Shown here: in pieces, positions 1 through 12,157 of the stretch
Position numbering within the stretch: the stretch's first letter is position 1
How the letters are laid out: every line of letters starts with the position of its first letter
NCBI GenBank assembly: GCA_949357655.1
Contig: CASHTG010000021.1
Location: 1,116,001 to 1,180,000 of the forward strand
Direction of reading: 5' to 3'
DNA length: 64,000 bases
Source of the DNA: Parascedosporium putredinis
Lineage: Eukaryota > Ascomycota > Sordariomycetes > Microascales > Microascaceae
Position numbers and translations under genes: made by a program
Notes under the pieces: generated by a model
What the model was told of the DNA's origin: nothing
The model's input: the letters and a program-made list of their open reading frames with translations, nothing else
Databases searched by the model: none

Positions 1-3000
1 GGGTAAACTGATATTTCAAAATCTCAGGGTTCATGCGTTGGAAGTGCTGGAAGAGGCTGGAGTTATGTTCATGGGCCGATAGATCGACTCGAAATGGAAT
101 GGTATTGAAACAAGGGGAGACAAGTCTCTCAATGTCGTCCAGTGGGACAGATCGTCCATTCAGCACATTTCCGAAGCAGACATCTTTATCCCCGGTCATG
201 ATTGCCAGTAAGTTGGCCCAAAGTGCTTGAAAGACTGACAGTAGCGAAAGGTTGAGCGAGTGACAGCGGGCTTCGATCGTTGCCCGAGGCGTATCCAATC
301 GAAGGCTATACGATTGGGAGTGGCCGGGCTCCCTCTTGCATCCGTGGAGAAAAAGGTAGCCGGTTGGAAGTTGAGGAAATGCTCCGACCAAAACGCATCT
401 GTGCTAATTGGCAGGGACAGTGCCTCACGCAAAAAGGCTCCGGTGACACAGGGGGTAGCAACGATATACCATTCGCGAGCATCTCCACCTCCTGTAAGAG
501 GGTGGTCATTGCAACACCATCGTAGATGGCGTGATGGCAAAAGAAGCAGAGATATGGGAAATCGTCCTGGAAGACAACACCCAAGGAAAACGGGGGCGTC
601 ATTGTATCCACAGGGGAGCCTACTTCTTTTTCATCCGTTCCAAGTTTTCGTCAACACTTAGGCTGGAGCATGTTGTAGTTTGCCACGGCATTCTGCTCTC
701 CTCAAGAACCACCTGGACAAATGCATGGTCCGGATCATCTGTAGACATGAAGCAGGTTCGGAGGATCGAATGGCGCGCGCACATGACTTTCCAGTATTCC
801 TCCATATCGCTTGGAGAAACTTTGAGACGAAGAACTATGTTGTTGTAATAAATGTCGTCGAGAGGGGAAGCGAGCATAGCTTCCTGCAATGCAGTGCACG
901 GGAGGATACTGTGAATTGCAAGATCTTTATCCTGGAACTTAGACGCGACGGGGTGGATTATTTCGTCCTTTGGAAGCCAGGCGGCTTGTCTCAGCTCCTC
1001 ACGATCCTGTGATTGCTTATCTCCAGTAAAAAGAGCCCTTGTCAGTTGTGCAACCGACGGATTCTGCAGCACTAAAGAGATGGCGACCCGTTTCTCGAGG
1101 ATAGCGGACAGAGATTTAGCCAAAGAGATGGCAGTGATTGAATCCAGTCCCAGGGTGACAAGCGGGGACCAACGAGTGATGACGGCCCTATCCACCTTGA
1201 GCGACGAAGAAATAGCCTCCATGACTCGGATCTCATCATTAGAAAGTTCTGACACCCCATCAACGGCTGCCTGCGCGATGGAGGACATCCCTTCCAGCGC
1301 ATCTAACGCAAGCTCCTGGAACGCTACTCGAAGCTCAGCCTTGGCGACCTTCCCGCTCGGCGTCATTGGGATGACAGATATTGGTATCAGGTATGATGGG
1401 ACCATATAGGAAGGCAAAGAAACTTCTAGGGCCGAGAATAGGCGATGTTGGTACGCCTTTTCCTCCTCCGGCAACTCAAGGACCTTGAATCGTTGGCTAG
1501 AGAAGTAGACTTGGCATAAAAGGCCACGAGCTGCTGATGATCCCCGACGCTTCGGGATAATGGTATCACGACCGAAGACGATACGAGCCCTGTCTGCGTA
1601 AGTAGACTGCTAATTTCGCCTACATCGATCCGCTGCCCCCGCAGCTTGACTTGGTCATCCAGCCTTCCGAGAATGAGGATTGAGCCATCAGGTAGCATCC
1701 TACCCAGATCGCCTGAGCGGTAGAGAGTACCAAAACTCGGATGAGCGATAAATTTGGAAGCCGTGAGCGCAGGCTCATTGAGGTAACCTTGTGCGACTTG
1801 ATCGCCACCGAAGCACAGCTCACCAACTGTGCCAAACGGGGTTGGGAGAAGACTTCCGGGGTAGAAAACGAATGTGGAGGTGTTTTCAAAAGCATGCCCA
1901 AGGTGCTCAATATGATCTCCCTCGGCCATCTTCTTGACCGTGCAGATATTCGTAGTCTCACTTGGCCCGTAGCCTGATATTCAACGTCAGCGTCGCAGCA
2001 CAAGAACATTTGGCCATACAATCCCTAGATAGCTTACCTTGATATAGAGCACCCTTCCACTCGTGAAATACGGCTTGCGTCATTGGCTCACCCGCGGTTA
2101 CAAGGAACTGGACGTTTGGTACAGCCTTTCGTTTGACCAGCGACGCAACTGTCGGTGTCATGCTCAAGTGAGTGACATCTAACTCTCGAATGGCCTTTTC
2201 TAGATCCTCAAAAGAACATCATTGGAGGCGGAACAAAGGCACATTCCAGTTTTCCAGGTAAAGAATATCTCAAAAACGGAGACATCAAAGGCTTGGGAGC
2301 AGGACTGGAGCAGCCGGGAGGTATCTTCGACAGGATAGATGCCCTCTAATGTATCCAGATGGCTAACAATGTTTAGGGTGGTGAGTACAACGCCTTTCGG
2401 AGTCCCCGTGGTTCCCGAGGTGTAAATCACATAGGCCGGCCGGCTGCCATCACTCAGCCTTGTCGGTGTTGAATCCGAGAATTTTGTCAAGTCGGCGCGT
2501 TGGACATTTCCATTGGCAAGGCCGGGGATAGCCTGAGAGCTGTCATCCAGAAGGCATATCGATGCTCGAGACTGCTCGAGGATGGCTTGGATGCGCTTTG
2601 GTGGGGTTGATGGTAGGATTGGCAGATAAGGACGCCCACATTTTAGAATGCCGAGCAGGGATGCATAAAATAGAGTCGACTTTTCCATTATTATAGCGGC
2701 AATGCGATTGTCACCGCCGGGGTCAGTTTCGCGAATCCATTGAGCAATTCTATTTGCGAGGTTATTGAGCTCCCCGTACGACAATGTCTCTTCCTCACGT
2801 TGTCCTGATGAGAGGGATCTAGCAAATACGACTGCCAGCTTGTCGGGCGATTTTTCTGCCGACAGTTCCACGAGTTCGGCGAGATCTTGGCTTCCGGCAT
2901 AGCGGCGGACCTGTGGGTTATGTATGGAAAGGAAGTGGGGAGGCAAGTCTTCTCTCAATGATTCGAGTGGCGCTGTTGGCTTCTGGACAAGCTTCCCTAT

Positions 3001-6000
3001 AAGTTGATCAAGTATGCTGAGCAGCATATCCGCTAGCCCTAAATCTAGGATATCGGCGTGGTAGGTAAGTTGGGCATGGTATTCTCCTCCACGGGGCTCA
3101 ATCTCGAGTAAGATCGGTGTCTCTAGCATGTCCAAGTGAGAGACTTGCTGGATGTGGGCACCTTTGGCTTCTTGACTGGGTAGGGACTCCTGATAAACGA
3201 ACAAAACGTCGTACAGACTCTGCTTTCCCGTTAGGCTTGCTAGCTTTTTGATGTCGGTAAGCGGGAGTAGTGCATGCTGAATCACCGATCGGTTGGTGGT
3301 GTGAATAAGTCGGAGAAGATCAGCAACGGTCGGCACATTGCCCAAGTTGACCCGGAGAGGCAATGAAGCAATACATGGGCCAATTATGCGTTCAACCTCT
3401 GGTAGATCTACGGTGCGACCGGAGGTGACTGAGCCGATCACCACGTCTTCTAAGCCAAGGACTGCTGACCAAAGCCAAATTAAAGCCGCTTGAAATAAAA
3501 CTTGAGGAACGATTCCGAGTTCCCTCACATAGCTCGTCACGGATTCTCGGCTTACCGCAAGTTTCGCGGTTGAGCTGTGAACTGTATGTTTGGACTGCGG
3601 AAGACGCGCTGACAGTTTTGGCAAAGGCATCTTCTCCCATCCAGACAGCTGCGCGGCCCAAAACTGTCTAGATGCGTCGAGATCTTGATCCTGAATATTA
3701 TCGAATAATGAGGCCAATAAAGAGAATTGGGGACGTGCTTGAGGGACGACCCTTGCAGTAGAGCCCATAGATCCGTCAGCATCATATCGAAAGACCAGCC
3801 ATCGTAAATGCTGTGGTGCAAATGGATGAGGGCACGATGCCCAGCGTCATTATTCTCCAGGATCTGGATTCTAAGGGGACGGAGGAAATCCGCCTCCTCC
3901 GAAATTTTGAACGAGGTGTCAAAAGACTTTACCAAGCTGACTTGGGAATGGTCGATCTCGTTAAGGACAATCTGAAGAAACTGGCCCTCGTGGTAAGCAA
4001 ACCCCGTCCTTAATATTTCGTTGGCCTGGATGAGGGCGAGAAATGCGGTACTAATATCCGCTGCTTTCAATCCCACCGGAAACTGGAGTTCAATAGCGTT
4101 GCAATAGGCCACTGGGTTATGGCTTGTCTCAACCAGCATCGATGACTGCAAAGTAGTGCATGGCAAGATTGCCGCAATCGAATCACGGATTTCAGACAGA
4201 AAACTGTGGCCCGCTGCTATGGCTGGGACGTCTCTAGAAAGATTCTGGGAAGTGCTGACCAGAGGGCCACTGCCGCTCGGCCTATCAGTTTGAGTAGTGA
4301 GGGTACTACAAAGCTCTTGGACAGTTCGAGCTTTCAAGATTTGGATCGAGCTGACATTGAGCCCATCCCGCCGTAATAGAGAAGAGAGCTTGATGGCACC
4401 TAACGAGTCGATTCCGGCGGATACCAGGGCTGTTCCCAGTCCAACCTTTGTACCAGTCATTGCAGATATCGTCGTGATAAGACGCATGGCTAAAGGCGAC
4501 ACCTCATTTTCGATATTTCCTCCAGAGTCGCGCTCGGAGAGCAACTTTTGGTAATCCGCCTTTAGTTGCTTGCGGTCGACTTTCCCCGATGCTAACCTCG
4601 GAAAGCTTTGCATGGCTATGATGTCCCCAGGAACCATAAAGGCAGGGAGCCACTCAGCACACATCTGCGCGATTGCCGTATCGATGATACCCATGTCTTC
4701 GTGGGCGTCAACCGCGCAAAACAGAACGAGAATGTTGTTGACAACGGCAGCCACGGCGCTGTGGCACCCAGGTACCCGGAGAGCCGCGTGCTCCACCTCG
4801 CCAAGTTCAATGCGCTGGCCCCTAAGCTTGACTTGACCCTCCGACATGCGGCCTAAACATTCGAGCGCGCCATCTTCGCGGATTCGTGCTAAATCCCCAG
4901 TTCGATAAACAGGACCAACAGGCGAATCGACAAAAACGGATGCAGTCTGTTCGGCTCTATTAAGGTAGCCCTCGGCATTTTGGTAGCCTCCCACTACGAG
5001 CTCGCCGATAGACCCGCGCGGCAGGACGACGAAAGACGACGGGTCCTCGGGCTTGTAGTCTCCAGAGATGACGTAGCAGGACACCGTGTCGAGCGGAATC
5101 CCAATAATGTTGGGCGATGAGTTGGAGGACATGCCTGGGACAAGAGTACTAGACGGGGCCATACTGGTTAGTTATCTGATGGGGAACCAACCACACGCCA
5201 CACGACAACGGGATATGGTATACGAAAGGAAGCCTTACCAATGTATCGCAGCCTCGGTTGGTCCATACATTGCCCAAAGCATTGTTTCCACCTCCGGGCT
5301 GCCTCCAAATTCTTTTATAACGGGCTCACTGAGCATTTCACCAATGGTCAAGAGCAGCTTCAAGCCTGGGGCATTTTGGCGGCTACGCAGTAAGCTGCCA
5401 GCAACGGTCGGGGTTAGCTCGCAGGCGTCGACATCCAGGTTTGTAATCACCATGGGGAGGTCATCCAGCATGGCTTCGCGATTACAGCTAACCAGTGTCG
5501 ACCCACGAAACAGTGGAAAAATATTTCGAATACGGAAACATCGAATGTGGGGGCGGCAAATTGTAGGAAGCGAGAGAAGCGAGGAATGTGTCTATCGTGG
5601 GCTAATAAACTCTGGGTGGCCGCCTGATGAGACACGCCAACTCCCTTTGGGGTGCCAGTAGAACCAGAAGTGTACATGATATACGCAAGATCCGTTTCTT
5701 TAACGGCAGCAGGAACATCTACATTAGAATGAGATACGCAGTCAGAGATTCTAGGAGCAATGACAGCTCCCAGATCCTCTGTAGAATCGGCGTGGTCATC
5801 ATCTAGTACGAGGACCGTTACGCCGTCCAGGCCGAGCGGAAGACGGCTCTTGAGATCACTGGTGGTGATAAGCACTTTGGCTTGAACGTCGTCAAGAATG
5901 AAGCGCACTCTCTCAGTCGGCGCATCGAGGTTCAAGGGGCAAAAGGCACCACCAGCTTTGAGAATAGCTAGAAGGGATATATACAAGTCTGGTGACTGGC

Positions 6001-6253
6001 GTAGAAGAACGGGGACAATAAACCCGGCTGTCTTTGCTGACGGGGAGACGGAAATACGTCTTCGGATCCTGGTCGCGAGAGCTTCGGAAGCTGTGTGGAG
6101 TTCTGCGTACGAAAGTAAGACCCGAGACCCATCGGCTAATAAGGCATCGATCGCCGGGCTAGTATTATGTGATGGGGTTGAGACGAGCTCATGAAGGAGG
6201 CCAGGGCCCTGAAGCCTTTCCGGCCTAGGATTTAGTACTGAAAGGGACGACAT
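1..6253 (-). CDS. sidC: Ferricrocin-type siderophore NRPS (SidC/NPS2-like), N-terminal part
   Basis: Nonribosomal peptide synthetase for an intracellular ferrichrome siderophore; the gene runs off the window at position 1. Reading leftward from ATG 6251-6253: adenylation A1 (about 6200-4530; YTSGSTGTPKGV, MYGPTEA, YRTGDL, SGKVDRKQL), carrier T1 (GIDSLGAIKL near 4405), condensation C1 (HHSIYDG near 3805), A2 (about 2900-1330; YTSGTTGTPKG, GYGPSE, YRSGDL, TPSGKVAKAEL), T2 (LGLDSITAIS near 1140), C2 (HHAIYDG near 530, ending CFGNVLNGRS). Introns at 5164-5238 and 1974-2037. This A-T-C-A-T-C order and divergent pairing with SidA are what SidC/NPS2 enzymes show; those have a third A domain and terminal T-C repeats, expected beyond the edge. 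Seven one-base deficits break the frame (A5 at 5517-5521; about 3731-3742; 2206-2207; about 1497-1510; T5 at 627-631; A5 at 431-435; about 270-305), yet all core motifs are intact, so I read them as sequence errors. Which amino acid each A domain loads is not decided here. Confidence 0.93.
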
Positions 6254-9200
6254 TGCAAGTTATTCTGCCACAGAACAAGCGCGGGGAGAGAACTAGACGG
6301 TGATGAGTCGATCAACAAGTGAAGGCAGGACTAGCACGTTAGATTATGTGGCTAGCCAAAGGCCGAAGACAGACTCAGGCAGAAGAGCAAGTCGGCGAGA
6401 GGGGGGACTCTTTGCAGAGAGTGGGTGGGAGGGATGAGCCGGAAGGCAAGAAAGAAGGACGCGTTACGCTGGAGAGTGAGCCATCCAACCACTGTGATTC
6501 AAATGTTAAGCTTGTTTCCTCGACTGGGCCAGAGCAACAAAAGGAAGAGGAGCCTTCAAGATTACCGCAGGAAGCTCGAGACGAGTCGTCACAGTCGGCC
6601 CTCCTCCCCGGGGTGAGAATAGCGAAACGAAAGGTAGGTTTGACGAACGGCCAAGCGCGATAGATCGCGGGCAGAGGCACAAGCTGCAGCTGCAGGGCGG
6701 GCAGCTCTGGAGCGGGACGAATCAGGATCGAGGGGATTGTAATACAGAAGACAGGAGCTCTCGCTGTGAGCTACCAAGTGATGCAATCTGCAGACAATAT
6801 CGGATTGCAGGTCTGAGACCTGCTTGAGCTGGTGGAGGTTGGTGTCTGTCGTCCCCGCCCACACGAGGGAGCGAACTGCGGCGCCTTTTGTTTTTGTGTT
6901 TCTCTGCATGAGGCGTCCTTGTGTACCAGAGGGTATTATTACTTTGTAGGGGAAATCGTGTGTGCCTGGGGAGCTTCCCCAGCTTCGACCAGCTGATGTT
7001 GATTTTCCAAGTTGGGAAGGCGACCTCCACGTCCACGTCCAAGAGGGGCAAGTTGCATCACGACGTGAGCCTGTCACAATCGAGATATTACTCAGCCAAG
7101 GCAAATGCGAGCAGACTGACAGGACACAAGAGGGGACTCGAGAATGGGGGTTTGAAATCCACATGGATCAATCCTTGCTCGAGTGCGAAAGGTGATGCGT
7201 GGGGAGGGGGCATGGAACATCAAAGCCTCGAAGGTACGAGCTTTGACTCCGCCCACATGGGGTTGGACGTGAGGGTGGGATTTCAACGACCGGGATGCTG
7301 ATGACCAAGGCCCTTCCTCTTGACCTTTTGGCGCGCCGGAGGATAGTGGGGTGGGCCTGGCCAACCTCCAGTTCAATGAACAAACAAGGGTCGAGATTCA
7401 CCGGCTGCATACCACGATGGCGAGCTTGTTTAGAGTCTGGAAATTGAAAATGTGCTGCTGCGCGCGGCTTCACTCAAGTATTTTTAAGTCGTTGAATGAT
7501 GGGGAATCGGCCGTCGTTGTCTTTTGGCGGGTGCTCACAAATCTACCATCACACCTCCACTCCTGCCCATCTGCGATGACGCAACCATCTTCCATCGACT
7601 ATTAGTACGGCGCTTGCGGGTTGGCCAGTCGCCAATCGGCCTCCGGCCACCGGAGGTGCTAAAGGCGTTTGAGTGGTGAGTTTCAGAGCATCAATGTATT
7701 TTCCCGGCCCTCCAGCTCCTTTCAGCGCCGTGGAAAAGCGGCCATGACTAAAATTGATCAGAGCACAGGTCCCCATCTGGGCTTCCATTGCATCCTTGCA
7801 CCAATAAGCCCACCAGAACGCCACCCAAGCCAGGTTGGCCCACACCACCGAGGGATCGAGAGTGGGGGTTAGTGCTGTGCAGTCGAGCGAGTCGCTAGAT
7901 CACAAGCCAGCCTTGACCCGGAGGGCCCAGCGCAGCAGCGGCGAAAATGACAGATGGCAACAAACACCCATATACAACAAGTACGTGGAGATGGCAAAGA
8001 GAGCATTTGAGGAGGAGGGGGAAATGGGCGAAAGGAAACAAGACGAAAGAAAATCCGGCCAAGACGAGATCCTGGTGATGCCGTGTATGCGAGCGCAACC
8101 AATCCGTGGGCCATCCGCACTCACGCCTCCGGTCCCCTTCCTTTCGCAGAGCGAGCAGTCGGTCGGGGTTTTCTTCAAACTAGCGTCTGGCAGGTTTTCG
8201 GCAGGCCATGCGCTCGCATCAGCTCTAATGGTCGATGACCCGCATCAGACGAGGTTGGCAGGAGTTTCGGAACCATTCGAGGCTCCGCTGGCCCTATGGA
8301 GGATTCGGCGGGCAGTTCCGCTCCATCGACTCGCATCAGCTCCTTCTTTATTTTCTTATTCTTCCTAAGGCTCTTCTTCTTCCTAAGCCCTTACTCAAGA
8401 CTTAGCGCTGATCATCTTACCGGTATGCCAAGTACCAAGTTCATGAAGATGCTAACAAGACTATTCATGGGTGCTTTAGGGCTGATGAAAAACTGCTTGA
8501 CGATCGGCATCCCCCTCCAGTTAAGCCAACCTACCCTACCGGCTTGCGGCATGTGCTATATCATATTCAAAGTTCTTTTCCGGATATGATTCATCGACTC
8601 TTCTATGGAGCTCAAGGACGTGGAGACTAGAGAAAGCCCGATGCCAACCTATCCATTGATGGTGAAGGCAACACAGAAGCAAAGGAAACAGCAAAGTAGA
8701 GAGAGAAATCCGAAGCAGTCTATGAAGAACTCGAGTCTGCGGGCGGCTATAGTAGGCCCTTTGTAGGGATGCAGCACCCCGACTGCTCCACAACTGAGTC
8801 GAAGAAGTGATCAGATACGAAGCCACTTGCGTGAACTATTCTAGTTACAGAAGATGAAGATGCCATGCCGACCCGCTTAGGCGCTAAGATGCAACACGAA
8901 GGATCCATCACTCTCGAGTAGAAAGGCGCAATGCCGGTGGTGAGCGTCGTTTCCTAGTGGGGTGAGGAGGTCGGGAGAGATCGGACCTCTCCGGTACAAG
9001 TGGCGTCAGGTCAAGTAGGGTCTACAGCAGCCCTCAGTGCAGCTCAAACCTTTTTAGGTAGCATAACAATAGAGACTACCAGTACTCCATCCAATGGTTC
9101 GATGCTGCAATGCCTTCACCGACTCACAATTGGGGATGGAAGTAACGGGATAATACCGACTCCGTGAAAAAGAGGGTTCTCGGTTCCTTTCCTTGCGCTA

Positions 9201-11288
9201 GAGGCCTTGGGCAACTAGCAAGGGGAAGGGAAGCTGTTACGCAGGGGCAGAGTGAGCTAACTACGCGAAGGATTGGACGGTTCAAGTTAAAGCTGCACTC
9301 GTCCAAGCCTGGCGAGGAAGCGGGATACTACTTGTAGTGCACGACGACCTGGGAGCTGAGAGGTTGGGCAGCTCGCGGACAAGAGAGGGAATCTCTGACG
9401 CCGCAATATGACAAGACTGCCACCGATAGAGATACCAAGAAATGACAAAGGGATGTCACCGGTGATCATCTTCTTCCCACCTAAGAAGAACTGTTGGGTT
9501 AACAGAAATAGGTAAAAGGTGGATGGCGTGCGCGCGCGGCACTCTGCGAAAGGCAAGGCCTAATGATGCGACACATTCAAAGGGTGGTGGAGACAGGATA
9601 CCGCCACGCAGGACAGTTCACACGGCCGAGGGTGCGCCTCTTCCTGCTGGTTTCGCGGGGTAATTCCTCTTTGGAGTGATCCGGGCTTTAACCCACACCA
9701 GCAACAACCTATGGCCAACCTGAACATGGGAGGGGGCCATGCATGGCTTTGCGTATCTCGAGGGCGCCAGATTCGCTCTCTTCCCGTCATCTGCGTCCAA
9801 AAGGCAGAAACGTAAGGGGGTGACGGGCTGCACCCGTGGCGTCGCTGGATCACGACAGCGGACCAAGCAAACGAGGCTCGGGTGGCAATCGACATGATCT
9901 CCGCGTGTGTGCATCGCCGCGCGGAAAAGAGGATCCCCTTGAACCGCGTTTGCGGAAATACTTGTTGCGTTGATGAGTCCGATGAGGGCGCGATGGACGG
10001 ACACAATGCACCCTCTAGTATCCGTTCTTGACTTCTCGGGCTGCCATGGATCATGCAATCGAGTACCTGGATGAGTGCCGAGCCAGTTCCAGACCAAGTC
10101 GGATGGGGCGTGGAGCAAAGACCATTGATTGACTGCTCCTACCCTATTCGGTGGACATCGACATGGGAAGGCGGGTGGGCCTTCCGCTTGAAGATTCGAT
10201 GAAATTGCGTCCTGGCCAGAAACGCTACTGCAAATAAGAACCAATCGAGGACATCTCGGGAGAAAATTTTCTCTAAGCTCCGCCGGATTCCGGGCAAGAA
10301 CGGCGGGAAAGGGATCGAGTGGAGAATTTCTATCGAAAGACACACCCGGATCATAACTACAGACTAACCATCTGTCTCTATACCACTGAAGGGCTTCACT
10401 GGGATCGCCACAATGCCTAATCAACACGGCATCGCACTGCGACCTGGAGTGAAGAGGAAGAAAGGAAGACAAAGAATGGCTATGGGCTAAAGGAAACGAA
10501 GAAGGCATCTAAGACTGTGGAAAAAGGAAAATGCCTGCCTTTACCACGTAGGGAACCGCACAGCAAGGCAAAGAGCCATTTGATGCACCTTTTCCCTGGT
10601 CAAAATTTTTATCTCCGATCTACCGACGAAATCCCACGTCGAGTCCCGAGATGGACCCTCGACAACGACGGAGGGAGGCCGTAATCGCACGACGAGCAGC
10701 CCATCCCCTCCGAATGCCCAGGCCCAATGACAGCTTAGGACCCAACCATCCCCATCCTGCGCGTAACCTACGCAAGGAGCCCCAGAACCGGTCGCGAGGA
10801 AGATCTTTTCCTGGAGGCGGTCACACTGTTTGCCCGATGTACACTACATTTAGGGACCCACGGAAGGCGGTCAACGGGGCATGAAAGAAGCGGAAGAAAA
10901 AGACCACCTGGAACGAACCGAAAGATTGAAACTTGTGGACAAGGAAACCGCGGGAGTTCAAGTACAGAATAAATATAGAAAAGCCGGGGAACCGAGATCC
11001 TGGGAAGGAAGAAAAAAAAAAGGGTGTAGGAAAAGAACAAGAAGTATTCTTTTTTTCTTCAAGAAAGATCCCTCGAGGACCATCAAACTGGACTATTTTC
11101 TTATTTGTGACTTTCTTATTATTAGGCATGTCGCACCATTCACCTGCCACCTTGGAAATGAATCAAACACAATCTACCCCAAAGGTGGCGGCACCATTTC
11201 TCATCTCCACGCCGAGAGAGAAGCACTATGAAAGTCGAAGGTGGCGTTAAGCTGGACCCAGTTCCCGTCCACTAGTCTTGGCGTTCCT

Positions 11289-11307
11289 TTATCAGATCAT
11301 CAGATAA
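11289..11307. promoter_or_regulatory. Inverted pair of SreA-type iron-GATA sites
   Basis: Bases 11289-11297 read ATCTGATAA on the minus strand and 11299-11307 read ATCAGATAA on the plus strand, with one base between, giving an almost perfect dyad. ATCWGATAA is the extended consensus reported for the fungal iron repressor SreA and its orthologues, which repress siderophore genes in iron-replete cells. The dyad lies 5.0 kb upstream of the NRPS start and 4.2 kb upstream of SidA, so action at a distance or an unseen transcript start nearer by is needed. Binding is inferred. Confidence 0.55.
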
Positions 11308-12138
11308 AAACCCCTCACGTTTCGAGCGCGGCTCAGAAGGGAATTTTGCCAGGGGCCCGAAAAAGAAAAGAAAAAAATGGAAAAATGGAGGAAAAAAAGA
11401 AAGAAAAAAATTAAGAACAAAAGGACGAATGAATACGCCTGTGTGATCGGGCAGTTGTTCCTGCCCCTCACGTCCCTTCAAGAGCCGAAATTCATCAAAT
11501 TATTAGCAACTTCCGAGAGGAAGGTGGTACTAGACCCCGAGAGATTACGAAAACCTTAGCCTCCACCATCATGCGCCGGGAAGAGGGGCGCCAGGGGCGG
11601 GAGGGGAAATGGAGGGCAAAAAGAGGCAAAGGGAACGATGAAAAAAGAAGCAGGAATAAAAAAAAGAAACCACAGGCCGCTGGCGTGTACGATGCACGCA
11701 TGGGGAAGTATAGCCATGCACATGCGGTCTTTTTTTCTTCATTTTCTTTTCTTTTGTCTCTTTCCTTCGTTCTTTATTGTTTTATTCTACCACCCATTGA
11801 AGAATTGTCCATGGTGATGTACGAAGGAGGCAGGGCAGAGGCCTTCTTCCTCTGCAGGTCGAGAAGGAGAGAACAATACGAAAACGGCGACTTTTGTCCG
11901 GCAAGGGCTTGTCTTGTCGTACATGTATGCCACCTCAACGGTGCCGTCCATTGTCTGTGAGGAATCAAGGACGAATGGCCCTGGAGCTAATCCTGTCCGG
12001 GCGCTGGCCGACAGTTCAAGCTCGAGGTCTGAGCTCCAAGCACGAAAAATACAGCTCCCAGTACGCCCCCAAGCAGCCAATACCAGTACCCTGGCCCCAT
12101 CTGGCACCGGCATCGGACTGAAAATTTCCCATGGATCT

Positions 12139-12157
12139 TATCTGATCCAGAGATAAT
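12139..12157. promoter_or_regulatory. Third iron-GATA site with an adjacent AGATAA
   Basis: 12139-12147 is ATCAGATAA on the minus strand, a full match to ATCWGATAA. A second core, AGATAA, follows on the plus strand at 12152-12157, making another opposed GATA pair 0.85 kb from the dyad at 11289. The position is 3.4 kb upstream of SidA. Function is inferred from motif and context only. Confidence 0.5.

Noticed and set aside
1..6253. NRPS as a pseudogene
   Set aside because: Seven frame slips, but all adenylation, carrier and condensation motifs are intact and slips occur at a comparable rate in PRE9, MED7 and other conserved genes.
8330..8950. Possible decayed transposon in an AT-richer patch
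   Set aside because: No terminal repeats, target-site duplication or transposase/reverse transcriptase motif visible.
9618..10508. 296-aa open frame on the minus strand between NRPS and SidA
   Set aside because: The longest frame in the spacer, but Arg/Cys/Pro-rich with no domain, no intron logic and overlapping open frames on the same strand; typical of GC-rich chance ORFs.
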